DNA from: Triatoma infestans
Lineage: Eukaryota > Arthropoda > Insecta > Hemiptera > Reduviidae
Direction of reading: 5' to 3'
Length of the DNA stretch: 64,000 nt
Assembly: GCA_011037195.1 (NCBI GenBank)
Contig: JAAEAF010001558.1
Location: 1 to 64,000, forward strand
The stretch's first letter is position 1, and the number at the start of each line of letters is the position of its first letter. Below the pieces are notes generated by a model that saw only the letters and a program-made list of their open reading frames with translations, had not been told where the DNA came from and did not search any database. Both the position numbers and the translations under genes were made by a program. Shown here one piece after another: positions 1-14,700 of this stretch.

Positions 1-1134
1 TTGTCACAAAATCGAATTTAAAATGTCTCATCTATCAGCAAAAAGTACAAGTAACTGCAGCCCATTACTACCTAATCGTAAAACACGTTATGGAGCCGAA
101 TTTTTGTTTTTCTGAAACCTTTGGTATTTTATTGTAGCAGATTACACACAATTCCACCATCTGGTTTTCAAAATTTCCCAAGAAAATAATTGTATGCGTC
201 CGCTTCTTAAATTTATTAATTTAAGAAAATCTTCTTTCTGGAGGAATAAGTCATTTTTAGAACTGATTCATTGGAATACTTTCTGTGAGATAGTAAAATT
301 ATGAAAATTCTATATCAAATTGAAGTTGTAACTAGATATATTCAGATTATAGAAAGATACTATTTTATCATAATAAGGGCAAGTTTGCATAAGTTTTATG
401 CAAATGTCAATCCATTTCTGAATGATCCATAGAAATTACAAATAGTGGATGGCAAATGCGTTACTAAACAAATGTTCAGTCGCCATTTCAAGTGTAAATA
501 GAACTTATATCTCAGCTAAACAATTTTAAAGCTCTTAGCCAGTTTTAGGACAAGTGAAGAAAATGAATGGCGACTGAAAATATGTAAAGCTTCAAAACGT
601 AGAATTACTTTATGCCCCTTCCAAATGCAATGCTACAAAATTAGGTTAGGATATATGTGTATATGTGGATAGATAACGTCAGGTTATTTTAAATACAGAC
701 TAATGCTGATTTTCTAACAATGGACTAAAATCATATTGATTAATACTAATCACTAAGTAAACTGTGTTTGAAAGAAATTAAATATCCAGTATTACTAAGT
801 AAACTATGTTTAAAAGAAATTAAATATCCTTTCAAATAAACGTCTGTACCTTCTTGCAGCCAAAAATGTTTTGAATTTAGGGTAAGGGAACAGAATTTTG
901 TGTAAGTACTGTTTAAGTAAAACATAATCAATCGTATAATTTCGAGAAAAAGCATGGTGCATGTTATTTTGGTTAATTTCACGAAATGGAAATAGTCCGT
1001 TCTAATTAATGATAGCATAAAAAGAAGGTATTAAGAGTGAGCTATTCATTCATTTCTGATAAAATCAAGCATATGGTTGACAAAAAAATTTCTTTATAAA
1101 TGTTACCTATTCCATCTTATCCATAAACACTTAC
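1..1134. other. Intron or flank of flower; no coding exon seen
   Basis: This stretch lies downstream, on the minus strand, of the flower exon and is probably intron. I found no further flower transmembrane exon on the minus strand, so the rest of the gene should lie left of the window. The only structure is a 42-bp tandem duplication at about 752-835. The rest is AT-rich without recognisable motifs. Confidence 0.5.
752..835. repeat. 42-bp tandem duplication
   Basis: Two adjacent units, beginning at 752 and 794, share the core AAGAAATTAAATATCC with a few substitutions. They make a short internally repetitive minus-strand frame that is not a gene. Confidence 0.75.
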
Positions 1135-1255
1135 TTCCTCCACCGACAGTTCCAAGACCTCGCCCTAAATATTTCATCCACCAAGGTACTTCATCTTTAG
1201 GTACAGCATCTTCACCAGGCCGCCTCATCAAAGATCCCACTTTTTCCATAAACGA
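1135..1255 (-). CDS. fwe: Calcium channel flower, one N-terminal exon (partial gene)
   Basis: Read on the minus strand, this exon encodes SFMEKVGSLM, then about 13 residues, then DEVPWWMKYLGRGLGTVGGG. That matches the cytosolic N-terminus and the start of the first membrane segment of the flower/CACFD1 family, whose Drosophila member has the SFAEKITGLLARP and PWYLKYGSRLLGIV layout. Flower is a small four-pass protein of synaptic vesicles and plasma membrane, linked to calcium entry, endocytosis and cell competition. The exon has an acceptor (TATTACAG) before 1255 and a donor GTAAGT at 1134. It is 121 nt long, opening in phase 0 and ending in phase 1. Either the ATG at 1249 or one in an upstream exon starts the protein; known flower proteins start MSF, so an upstream exon is likely. 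All later exons are outside the window. Confidence 0.8.
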
Positions 1256-2723
1256 CTGTAATATGAAAATATAAACACTTTCAATATGTAATTTTAAATC
1301 TAAATTTAAGAACTAAAACTTGAAATGTATAATAATACACACCATTATGAGTTATATTTTACAATTAAAAAAAACTAGAATTTCACTAAATATACAAAAC
1401 TCAAAGCTAATCAATTCCACGACCCCTATCGTACATACAAGTACTACACAGTCACAACCTAGAACACACATACAAACGCAATTCACCTACACCTACTCAG
1501 CTGCATCGAGTGCCTTCACGATCATATCATATGGAGATCTACAATTTCTGCATATAGATTTAATTTTATTGATTTGACACATTTGCTAAATACCTTCGAC
1601 CAATTTAGTGAAGAACGTCAGGACGCTTTTCTTTAAATTTATCAGTAATATCATAGAAACAAAAAATCATTGTTATTATTTCGTATGGAAAAAAAAGACA
1701 CATTTTTTAAATTACATAATTTTAAAAATTTGTATACCCTTACAGTTGTATTTTTTAATATAATTTTAATTTTATTTTTCCCAATTCTTTATAATTATTT
1801 AAAATAAATTTAAATTACGTTCTTTAGATTTGACCTTCTAATATAACATCCTCTGTTTACAAAAATCTTTAGGCAAATTTTTTGGCAAATGAGATTTACG
1901 CGTAATTATAGTTCATTCCTAGATTGTAAGTTCACGAAGTAACATCTTAGCTTTAACAGTTATAGTGTTTAAATCTATTGATATGATCTTATAGAAGTGT
2001 TTATTTTATTAAAAGTAAAAAAATCAAACCAATCTTTGCGCTTGCTCAGTTGTGTTTTCTCTAGGTACAACAGCTGTGCATGATAGAGTATTTGTTGGGG
2101 GTCTCTGCGTCGTTTGGAATGGGTCTATGTAATTCTAAGATTCTAAATTTAGAATAGGTATGTTTTATTATTAATTTATGATATGGAAAAAAGTAAAATA
2201 CTTAGACTGCATCAGTTTTGCTTAATTATAACTAATATTTAAAAAACTTTTCAATTCTAGAAAGTCTTTGATCTCTATTGTTTTGGTAGTCAGCTGTCAT
2301 ATTCCTGTTTGAACTTGTTTGGATAGTCGAATGACCTTGCTTCCTGAAACTAAAGATACAAATAAAAATTTATTGTTTTGTTATTTGTTTGTCTCTTTAG
2401 ATATAATTTCTTGCAGCACTTAAGTAGACTTAAGTTGCTACAGAATTAATCAATATTGCTTGTGAGAAGCAATTGTCAATTCGTATTCTTAACTTTAAAA
2501 AATCTAGTCAGTAATATTATCTTCTTTTTTTTTTAATATTTTTTTAAATCTATAAATGTTCTAATGTGATACATAGAAATTGTGTATTTCTAATTTATTT
2601 TTAGAAAGAAGAGTTGTCTTTGCAAGGCTAAGCCCCTAGAAGTGAATGCAAGAAAATGCTTGATTGACAAGAATAGTGAGCTAAAATAGCTCATATATTC
2701 AAGTTGTAGAGGGAGGATTCAAA
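1256..2723. promoter_or_regulatory. Divergent intergenic region between flower and RB1CC1
   Basis: This 1.47-kb space separates the minus-strand flower exon from the plus-strand RB1CC1 start codon. It must hold RB1CC1 5' UTR and promoter sequence, and probably the flower first exon, intron or promoter. It contains none of the dispersed repeats that fill the introns. I see no convincing TATA box or transcription start. A slightly GC-richer patch at 2030-2130 is a candidate core region. Confidence 0.4.
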
Positions 2724-2791
2724 ATGTTGTACATATTCCATGTAGAAACAGGGACCATGATGACATTTGATATGAATCTGGCCCTGGAGAG
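2724..2791 (+). CDS. RB1CC1: RB1CC1 coding exon 1: start of ubiquitin-like fold
   Basis: The exon starts at an ATG and encodes MLYIFHVETGTMMTFDMNLA followed by LE, then splices at a strong GTAAGT donor in phase 2. It matches the FIP200 N-terminus (MKLYVFLVNTGTTLTFD in human), which forms the first beta strands of a ubiquitin-like fold. The start is supported by that alignment and by the absence of any upstream in-frame extension that looks coding. It joins exon 2 over a 2.87-kb intron full of dispersed repeats. Confidence 0.93.
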
Positions 2792-5700
2792 GTAAGTCGT
2801 CAATTTTTTTTTTTTCAATAATTTTCCAATATTGTTTAGCGTATTGATGATGCAAAAAATTACTAAGTTGCTCATTGCAATGGTAGTCCGTTGTATACAT
2901 TACTCAGTTTATTAGTAAAATATAATTAATTAATTTACAGCAATAATTTAAAAAAGTTTAGATTAGTAAAATTATTATTTAATTAATTAAATCAACCATC
3001 ATTCTTGATTTATTTAAAAAAAAGAAAATTTTTAGAATTGCACTTAATTACCCAATTCATGAAGTTGAAAACTAATTTAGAAAATCAATTCCAGAAATGT
3101 TTTAAATAACTTGCCTATGGATTTACATTTTTCCTAATTTGGAATTCAACCTGTCATTTATTTCCTTATCTGGTCTAAATAGTTTTCTTTGTTAATTCTA
3201 ACTCATAAATGATTTATCGAATTGCTTTCGTATGTATATTCACATTAAAAAAAATTTATATTGCTATCATTGAATTTATTAAATGAAAACTAGTAGAGGG
3301 AGAAGGATGTATTAATTATAAGGCCGCACACGATATTTTATTTGAAAATTACTGGCTATAAATCTACCTTGTATTTGAAGGTTTGTTACTTTTATTAGAA
3401 AATTGGTTACAATTATTTTTGTTTATTATTTCTTTTATTATATTAATAGATTAAAAGGTATATTATGCTGATAGTTCTAGTTAAACTTTAATTACAAAAT
3501 TGTGTTGTGGATTATTCCTATAATGATTTATTAAACGTAGATAAAAGACTTTTTTTTAAAAGATTTGATTTCAAATCAATATGAAATTTGCTGAGAATTT
3601 TCGGAACATATTTCATGTTTAATCTAACAAAAAATATTTAAATCCAAACTCATTCATCTCAGATATAACTTTAAAAGGAAACCTTAATCTCCCATTGAAA
3701 TTCATATTTATGATCTTTTTTTTATCAGCATTTGCCCAGTATTTTTTTATTAAATATATTCAGAAAATTCTTTATTTTCTTTATAAAGCGTACTTTCAGT
3801 TAGATTTCTTGATCCTCAAAAGTGTTTTTACAATTAGGATCATTTTCAAGAAAAATCTTCGATTGCTTATGTTTAACAAAATATGGTTCGTGAATATTGA
3901 ATCAAGAAGTTCTATCTTTCATTTTATTCAGTAAAATGCAGAATTATTTTACTAAAAGCAGTTCTAATTTGTATTAGCATATATATATTGAGGCAGATTT
4001 GGAGAGATTTGGAATTTAAAGAAATAATAAATTTAAGTGAATATATTTACTAAGTTCAGTAATGTTTACTGTCTATGAAAGGCCATCGTTATTTTGTAAT
4101 ATTTAATATATGATCACTTTCTCTTCATCATATAAGAGGAAATATTGCAATCTTTCAAATTTGCAAAATTAAGTTTTATCTCTGAGTGAAGAAAAAAATG
4201 TTATTAGCGAAATACATATAAATTTGTAATTGTCTCACCCAATATCTCACCTAGTGAGAAAAAATTGCGGGAGATACAAAAACTATATTCCGTTTAGGTA
4301 TCACTAGGGTTTCATAAGAATATTTCGGGTCAACGAGAAGAGCGATTTAACCGAATGTTTTCTTTCGCGATTTTCTAGAAAACCTAGAGAGACTTTTTTA
4401 AAAAAAAAAAACTTGGTATACTAATTAATATTATTCATTCATATTTGAGCGTATCAATTTCTGTTTGAAACAATTTTCCGGGGATAATTGATTTTAGAGG
4501 AATTAGTGGTAGAGAGGGAAGAGCGAAATTTTAGATTTACCCCTAATTGCACAGATTTTTTTAATTGTCTTGATAGAAGCGCTTCCAAATGGTAATATGT
4601 CCTAAAACCAACATTTGTAATTTCTCCAGTACAATTGAAAGAATACAATTTTTTAATTACAGTTATAAAAATTATAGTAAAATTAGGTAGTGTGAATGAT
4701 TCACGACAGTTTTCAGCATATTGTACAGTAGTCAGCAAAGTCTTTTTAATCATCTTTAATGTCAAACTTTGGGTAATAAATGTAGTTTCTTTTAGTGTGT
4801 CTTAAAGTTCTCTTACTTATTTTTTCTACACATGATATGCTTTAAGCTTATTCTCAAACATTCTTTCATTTTGAAAAATTAATTAGTAAAATTTGTGATA
4901 ATTTCTAGGGGATAATGAAATGCTGGATTTATCAAAGCTTCGGTTTGAATTGGTTGTTGTACCTTTTGTTTTTATTCTAAATCTTACATCTGTATTTTTT
5001 AAACATTTCTTAGAACAGTTTTTCACAAATATAGTTCTCCCTAATAGCCTAGAAATTCTCCAGGTGGTAGTTGCTGGTTTCTGGAGTTTCTGGATGATTT
5101 AAACTATCATACATAAAATGTTTTACTTTCTCTTACAGCTGTAATCATTCGTATAAGATTTTAGAATATGATGTTTGTTTGGTTGGTAGTAGCATAACTC
5201 ACAAACGGAAAACAGAAACTTCAAACTTTATATTTATTTTTGTGAGTTACGAAAATTCAGGTAATAGCTTTTTAGGCTGTTAATGCCGAAATACCACTTT
5301 ACTAAATGGGCTTTTCGTATTTTAGCCCACTTTTCTTGAAATTTGCTGCAACGATATCTTTTAATCTTGGCATATCAACGATTCATGTTGATTCTCATCT
5401 GTTACCATTATTTGAACAATTTTTTCTGAATAAATTCATTTTAGTTCGCCATACCTTCTGAGGGAAGCCGCTACGTTAGGCTCATTTATAAACTTGTATT
5501 TCACTACAACTTGTGGTTCCACCACTTAAGCAGTATACTTAGCAAAAATTCCAATTTTTAAGCAGGTTTTTCATTTAGCACGGTGAGAGTTGGTTCAATA
5601 AGAGAAAGTCTTGGGAGTGTTTTACACCAGATTTTTTTTTGCTCATGTGTTGTTTAGTGTAGCCACTCTAAAAGAAGCTGTACAACGCACATGCGGAATC

Positions 5701-8700
5701 GCTTTGGATAAACAAGTACTGTTGGCCAGCGGTGGTGAAACCTTAGATCCTTCAGTCCGTGTATGCTCCTATTCAGCAGGCACAGACACCAGTCCTATAT
5801 TCCTTTTCAGTAAATCAGCCATAGAATCTGCAACGCCTCCAATACCAAGTGTTGATTGTGGTTCAGGTATGATTTATATTTCATTTTATTAATGATTATT
5901 ATTAACAAATGTGTTCTTTAACATTTTAATTTAAATATTTTGACTAGATCTTGATTTAAAAGATGAGGTGGATCAATCATTAAATCTGCCGCCTACTATT
6001 GCAACTGTAGCTGTACGATCTCAATTAGCGCAGCAAATGTGCGAACAAGCAAAATGTCAAGTGAAAGCCTGCGAAAAACTGGTTCACGATCAGCATCTTC
6101 AACAGCAAGGTTCGTGAAGTTTTGTGCTTTTAAATCGAATCGTTAATGTATAAGGTTTATACTTTTTCTCTCAATCCATTAATTGAGCATATTATTATCT
6201 AAGAAACGATTACACTTGAACTAGTTTTGTAATATTATAGTGAACTAGTAAAATTAATTAGTATGCTGCCTGCCTGTGTGTTTAAGTGTATGAACAGCAT
6301 AGCTCGGAAAAAAGACATAGGACACTCAATATTTTTACTCTTTCTTTTTCCTAGTAAGAGAAATAGTATTCCAATCGTGTCAAATTTTCGAAATCGATTT
6401 TTTTCCGGAAATATATGTTTAAAGGTTCTCTGAGTCCAAAAATGTGGTTGTTAGAAATTGGGCTGTGTGGTCAGCATATCTCAAAAATGGAAAATCGCAC
6501 AAAGTTCAAACTTGATATTTCTTTTTAAGTTCCACCAGGGGGGACCTGGCAATCAAGTTTTGGTCAAAATCGATTAACTTTAAAGAATGAATTTTTTCCG
6601 TTATTTTTGCGATTTTCTCAATAAAAACTGCTGCAACGATTTCCATTAAATCATCTAAATAATATCTATTAGAATTCAATTATTAGAATCTGTTGCCAAA
6701 ATTTAGTGATTAAACTACAACTAACATGAAGTTACGCTTTTCTCTAAACGGCATTTCAATACACTGTATACAGTATTTCTTAATTTAATGAAATTCATCG
6801 GTTAGAATTGTGATAGAGCTGTATAAATGAGAAATAATTATATAACATATTACAATTATAATGGGAAGCATTATCTATTTCTTTGTGAAATGTTTAAGTT
6901 CCACCAGGGGGGGCCTGGCAATAAAGTTTTGGTCAAAATCGATTAACTTTGAAGAATGGATTTTTTCCATTATTTTTAACGATTTTCTTAGGAAAAACTG
7001 CTGTAACGGATGAACAATTATTTTTCAGTTTCCTGAGATTTTTTCGCTCGAAAAACAGTCATATTTCATTACATAATCTATAAATACAAAGGTCTATCAC
7101 TTTTGTTTGAAACATTTTTCCGAGAAAGTTTATTTAGGGGCGTTTTGGGGGAGGGTTATGGTATGGCTTTCTTTTTGCAAAAGTGTTTTATTAAGTTTTG
7201 ATTCTCCCATTGATGTAAAATGGAGACAGCTAACAAAATCATGTGTTTTTTCCTAATGCCGAGTCACTGACGTTCAGCCATTTGACTCTGAGCAGTCCAA
7301 TAAGTTTGGAAAAAATTTTCCATTAAAACAGTGTAAATTGCAGTAAGAGAATGCCGTGTGAGTATTTCTCTCCACGTTTTTATATTAACAGTTATCAAGT
7401 AATACAGTAAAAAGTTCTTGATGAAATTTGTCAACACAAAGTTGACTTTACTGTGTTTATTGTTTTTTTTTTCTTTTTTTTTTCCATCTTTTTGCAGTTA
7501 ATTCTAAATTGCTTCTAACGATATTTTGATCTATCAGTTTTATTGTAAACATTTTTCTTTCTGGGAAAATTGATTTTGGGTACAGTGAGCAGCGTTCACG
7601 CTTTACGGTACGATCAGTCAGGTTTCTATACCCGGAAGGTGAGGAGTAATCTCTAGTAAGTTGACTAAACTTGGAAAAAAAAAAATTGAGAAGATGCTAT
7701 GGTTAGCTGTGGAACCTGTAGCAAAGGCCAGCAACTTAGAGAATCACGGCATGTTTTACCTCATGATCCTCCATATTTTTTTTTTTTTTTTTTTACTTTC
7801 CTTTAAGAGGAAGTATGAGTTCATCTCAAATTTTTGTTAAATTGAGTGGTTACCAGAAATACATGTTTTAAGGTTTCCTGAAAATAAATGTTTTCATCTT
7901 TTGTGTGATTCTCTCTCTCTGAAGCGCGCTCTAGAATCGCAGCTAGCTCACTCTTAATATCCGTTTAGGTACCAAGGTGGAATCTAACACGAAGATTTCA
8001 ATAACACTCGTCACTTTTTTAGTTTTTACTGTTATTATTAATTATTTCTGTTTACGCCAATTTCTCGGACGACATATTTCCAGCGATTTGATTTGAAATA
8101 TGTTTTGGAAAATCATTGTGGCAGATTCATGAGATATCTGGTGATCTCATAATTCTCGCTAGTGTTATTTCAGAATAACGCTCGGTTTTAAAAGGGGGTT
8201 TTGAGTTTTTTCATAATTTTTTCGAATACAGCTTAAAATTTTTTAATTAATGAAACTTTTTCCCAGTAAACGGGATTTCCTAGCGACGTTAGGCAGCTTC
8301 CTTCTTCTATTGTGCCATCTATTTCAATATATCATCTGATGAAAAATAAGATAACGTAAACGTTTAGTTAAAAATGTTTTCTTTTAAGAAAATTAATCAG
8401 TACTGTGGCCGAAAGAAGTCTGTTTTTTCACCACAGATTTCTAAGAGGGATTAGTGAAGTTACCCTTATCTCTAAATTGGCGTTTCAAGACACTGTATAC
8501 AGTGTTTAAGAAATTCATCGATTAGAGTAAAAGTATAGCTGTAGAAATAAGAAATAACTATTATAAAGAGAAACATTCTCTGTTTCTGGATTTTTGATTC
8601 CGTTTACAAATACTACTTCATATGTAACAGTTTAATTCAAATAAACAATTTTTATGATAAGGCAAAGATATGATGGTGTGATCGGTAAATTGTTCAAATT

Positions 8701-11700
8701 GATTATATAGTTTTCCATAATTGTTATTTGCAATGAAGTATTGTATCAGTATTATTCATTATGTTTGAGTAGGCACACATTTTTTAATTACGGTCATGTT
8801 CAAGGGGTTTGCTTATTATAATAATGATAAACTTTGTTATCTTTATCTTTTTTTTTTTGCAAACTAGCCGATTTAAATGACCTAATTTCATCACCTCATA
8901 GCATGTAAACAATTTTATACATACCTCTTAATGTTTTTTAATTAAAATTATGAATATATCTGTTAACAGTTAAATCTGGAATTCAAAATGAATGTATAAT
9001 ATTCTGATTATTAGCATTATAAAATCCAAATTGAGATTTATTTAAAAATATACGAATTCTGAGATATTGTACATGAATTTTTTCATCTTCATATTTCATC
9101 AAACTGACCATAATCATTTGTGTTTTTTTGAAAAATAAAAAATATCTGTGTAAATTAATAATGAACTTTTTTATTTAAATTCTAATTTGTGCCAATCTTT
9201 TACAGATTATATTCCTATTTAAGTGTATACATTCAAAAGATAGGAATACTTGAGTTTGTATTCTTATAATCGCGGTAAAAGGAAGAAGTTTAGTGTTTAT
9301 ATCAAATATTCAGAACTCAATTTTGGAAGTAGATAATTTATGGGCTTCCACATCCTGAATCTTGAACATTCTAAGCGTTACAAAAATATTCATTAGAAAT
9401 TCAAGTTGAGCGTTATTTCAAACTAGATATTTTTTTTGTTTGACTAGGTTTTGGATTAGAAAGTGTTTACAACAAAACAAAACAAAATCTGTGTGAAACA
9501 CTCACGCGACTTTCTCTTACTTTAATTAATACGATTTAATAACTTTTCTATAAAATTGCCACGTTTCAGTGTTTAGTTGGAGTGGCCATAAAAATGGTGG
9601 TGGGGATTTTACGGTGGGGTGGTAGACTTGAGCGTTATCTGGAGCGCTCTATGACATACTAAGCATACTTTTGCAATTTTAATTTTAAACTATCCTACAG
9701 ACCTCCAATATTCCTTGCTTCTAATATGTTTTAATATTATGTAGGTAGGAAAACCGTATATTATACTGAAATGGTATTTTAGGGGGAAATTTTTTCAAAT
9801 AAATGTGATAGGTATTTATGTGTATAGTTAGTATACAAAGGTAAAATCGTTGGAGCCATTTTCAAGAAAAATCACGAAAACCGGGGAAAAAAATTGAATA
9901 ATGTCGCCTTCCGGTTTATGGATTTTGCTCGAAATGTTTATGTCTGATGAGGTAGTAGTTCCTAAACGAAACACCAACTTTGGGTTTGAGCTTCCATATA
10001 ATGCTAACTGAAATATATATAGACCATTCGCTAAAAACATTTTTTCGTATTCAGTGGGACCACAAACTTGTATTTCCGGTGAAAACTCAATTTCGGAAGT
10101 ATGACACGATAGTAAGACTCGTACTCCTAGTAAGAGGAAGTAAACGTTCCATAAAATGGTTCCAATTTCAGTCGGGCAACATTATGTACGTGGAAAGAAC
10201 CAAATTACATACATCTGAAATCACTTAATTTTTTTATTTATTTTCAAGTACACATAAATTAGAATATGTAATAATCTGTAAAAATATTTTTAGGATGGGC
10301 TGCTGTGATTGCCAATTTAGATGACATCACATTACTTTTTAAAAGTCGTACAGAAACTTTTGAAGCAAGTTTTAAACAGTATTTAAACACAAGACAACAA
10401 TATATTAATATTCTTGAAAGGTAAAAAAACAAAAGCACACTTTCCTAATATGAACTCACCAATTTTGTTTGTTCTCTCTCAATAACTTGAATCTAATTCT
10501 AATTGTAAATGATGTTTAGCTATAAAGTTGAATCAATTGATACTATATAAATATTATTAATACAAGATTTATATCTATAATTGGGTGGTGGTATATTAGC
10601 AAATCTTCAAAACTGAACTTGACCTGATTCCAGTGTTTAAATTTTCTAGATGGCCTTACAATCCACAATATTCACAAAATTTATGAGCTTATTTTGTTAT
10701 TTACATAAATAAAATAATTCTTATAAAAAATATTGTTTGTTATTTTGTTTTTACTTGGTGTTTATTACTTTTTAAAAGAGATAAATTAAGTTTTGAATTA
10801 CAGACATAAGAGATAATTTTTTTTTTTTTAATTTTATTTTAAATAAAGTAACCTTGAAATCCATTAGCAGATTTAGTAAACATACCGTCTGGCCTTGCTC
10901 CTGTGTTTGAGAAATAATCCTATGCAGTATTTATCAATTAAAAATGCGTATCTGTTAAAATTATCTGATCTTTATTCTACTTGCAGTTATCTAATAATTG
11001 GCATCCAAGATTAACCAATTTGTTTAAATTTTGTTTTTTCTTCTCTAAAACTCACCTTTTTTTCCTCTCTTTTTTTTTTAATTTAGAGTAATTATTAAAG
11101 AACTATTTAGGCCGACTGGCGGGTCTTGCAAATATATTATAAAAATTTTGTTTCTTAGACCCCCCAAAAAAAAAAGAAAATTATTTATAAGATAATAAAA
11201 TATTGTGTATACATCTCTTGCTAACATGTGACTGATACACAATATTTACCCCTACACATTACATATACAGAATTCGTTTTTGTCAAAAAAAAAGTTATCG
11301 AAACGTTGGCAGAAATTCATTTTTTACGCACCTCATAGATATATGAGTAATACATACTGCTATGGCCGATAATCAACCATGCATCAATTCCTCCCAATTA
11401 AATTCCGTATCGGTTTCCTGTATAAAATTACTGTTAATTTCACTGAAGATTTAAACGGTTTCCAGTTTCAGAGCGTTCTGAACTAGCAATTTTATTATCG
11501 CTTTCAAAATAATATGTTTCTTCAGACCGCTTCTTATTGGGTGCCTGGATACAATTGGCCGGCGGATCACCTTGCTCTTGAGAGCTCTTTATGGTTCCCA
11601 ACGGCCATCAGAAGATCTTTTGCGACATACCCAGAGAATGGCTAAATGATTGAGGTCATCATTAGAAGGGTTAGAATGGATGATTGGAAACCTCTCGGTC

Positions 11701-14700
11701 ACAGAACAGTGACAAAGTATCAGTTAACTATTTGTCTTACTGCAGAACTATCCCAACAAGTCATATGCTATTAGGACGATTATAGGCATATTTACTGACC
11801 TAACGGATGGACCTGACAGTTAAAGATCCGTATGCCCTAGACCTTCTTCAAGCTGCATGCACACCTGAATCTGATAACTAAATAGTATTGGAGATTGGAA
11901 CAGAAAAGGACCTATCCTTTCGCTTCACGCTTGAGACATGCTTGACTTCGCCAACCTCCATTTTTTATTTAATATCTCTTACAGTTGCTTATAGTATAAT
12001 TTTTCACTCGTTTCTATTTAATTGTTTTAAATTTTATTATTTTTTCAAAGATATTTCATTTTGGTTTAATTTCTGCCCTTTCTTACTACCTCAATTCAAA
12101 AAGTTAGTGCACATGTACAAGTTCGCCTTTTTGAATGTTTTTAAAACGTATCCTTTTATAAGGAGGCAACCAGGATCCAGTAATGGATTGTTGAACTCCT
12201 GATGATAATGCTGAGCCCTTAGTTAGTGTATAAACCCAAAAATCTAATAGATATTATAATTAGAATATTTTTTTGCCCATTGGATCTAATGTGCTATATA
12301 ACAAAGCGAAGTTGATAATATACTGTTAGTTTTAGACATATTTTAAAAACCGTAATCAGAAATATCATATAAGAACTGTATTATATTTTGTGGCTCACTA
12401 AATTTTATGCTGAGTTTAGCGCATAGAAGAAATCCTCTATTATTATATACAGAGGAAATTAGGTTGGAAAACTTCGGGTTTTTAAGAGAAGCACTTTTTA
12501 AATCCCGAAGTTCCATTAAAAAAAAATTAATTAAAATCTTCCATAATGCTAGAAAATGTTAAGAGCAAATAATTGAATTCAAAAATTTGAACGATATGTG
12601 TTAAAAAATATATATTATATATATTTTCTTTTTTGCAGTTTTAGCAATGACGTTGGAACATTGTCGAAAATTCCTGTATTGCCAGCATTACTGGAAAAAG
12701 AAGGAGATGAATCTCCGGCTCCTTCAGCTAGTCCGGCTACTCTCTTACAATGGATCTCAGCCAAAGATAATCAAGCATCACTTGAACAAGTAGCAGAACA
12801 ATGTAAAAAAGGACTTGATCAAGTAAGTATAAACTTAACAATAAAAAGTGTTATTGATATTGTTTATCTGCAATTATTTTGATCTATGTTTTCATTTAAA
12901 AAAAAGATTGTCAACATCATTTAAAAAAAAAGTGTAAAATAACAAAACAATAAAAACAAAAAGCATTAAAAAGAATATGCAGTACTACTTGTTATCAGAA
13001 ATGTTTTTGATAAAATCATTAGAACTTGCACGTATTTGCCAAGCAATACTGGCAAATACTAGATGAGTCATATCGCTATATTTATGAATAGCCAGAATGT
13101 CTGTACTGTCATTTCACCTTATATTTACAAATACTACTTTATCTTAAATCGCAATTTTGTATTTACTTCTAATATGACCAGTTTTTAAATAATATTCTTT
13201 CAACATATTATGAAAACTAGAAAAAGTTATTCGCTTTATAAAAATCGCAGGAAACTTTTGCAAACTTGGTTTTCTATTTAGATACTATAATCCATCTGAC
13301 AGAAGGTTTCGGGCAAAATCTATCAACCGGGAAGTGCGACTTGACTGAATGTTATTTTTCCTTCAAGTTTTTCGTTTTTTTCTCGAAAACGCTCTAACGA
13401 TTTTCTTTAAACTTGCATACTATCTACGTAGTTTTTAGTTAAATTATCTATCAGTTATATTTGAAAGAGTTTCCCGGGAAGATGGATTTTTTGGGAGGAT
13501 TGTGAGGGAATAATAGCGTTATGCTTTTCTTGTGGCGTCTCCAAATCTCCAAACCGTTCCTGATAACGAACACATCTAAGACCTCCCCTGCGAATTAAAA
13601 AGCCTGTGCACAAGATATGCAAAGATTTTTATTAAACAGTATTTGCCACATTTTTTGAGAAATCTACTCAGTCAGAAATCGTAGAACCATTAGAATGGTA
13701 GTTTTCTGCTACGCACAAAGCCCTAAAAAAATTCAGGTCCGATTGGCTGTGGACGTTCTATAAACATTGGTCATAATTGGAGGAGACTCCAGGGCATTTC
13801 TTCCACAAGGCTTGGCTGCACTGAGCTTGTTATTGTGGTGCTGGAGAAACTAGAGCCATCCTCGTTAATATAGAACCCATTGATCATTCTTACTAGTGTT
13901 GTTAGGCTATGGGATGAGATGGGATCTCCTGATACCGCAATGCCAGGACCCAAATCCATGATAGTTAATCTGATTTAGAAACTACTCAGAAATATTAGAA
14001 ATCAAAACTGCATTTGTTACATATTAATCATTCTCTAATATTTATTTTAAAAATTGATGTTTACAGTTTGATGAAAAAGTATTAGAAGCATTAAAAGTAG
14101 AAATAAGAGCAACTTTTGATGCTGCTAATACAAGTGAAATGAGAGAAATTAAAGGACTTGAAGAACGTCTTTACGGATTGGAACAGTTAAGATGCGATGC
14201 TAAAAAAATCGTTCAGGAACAAACCGATTTGGCGCAAGTAAGATTAAAGTTTTTGTTTTATTTATTGAGAGCCTTAAAATATTTTCTCTGACTTCAATGA
14301 AAATTAAAATAATAAAAATTCTTATTCAATTTTTCAATCATTCTTTTTCAAGGCCTTTATTCACAATCAAGCTAGAGCAAGTAATCTAGGCGATACAAGT
14401 ATTCTGCCAGATTTATGCACTTCACATAAGAGGCAATTAGTAGTGATGTTAAAGAATCATCATCAGTTGAGAGACATCAGGCGACGGTGTATCAAAGCAA
14501 AACAGGAATTATCAAATAATCTTTATCATCGACTTAAGTAAGTTTTCAGTCTAATCTTTTATAACAACGGTTGTTTCACTACGAGATAAACATTCTTTCT
14601 GATTATGTTTCTACAATTTTACTTGATATAACTAATAATTACTCTTGGAGCAGTAAACGCTGTAAGTCCTCTGGAATGAATACTATAACTTTCATACTTT

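Noticed and set aside
2691..2900. Minus-strand frame of 69 codons
   Set aside because: It is the antisense of RB1CC1 exon 1 and has no family match.
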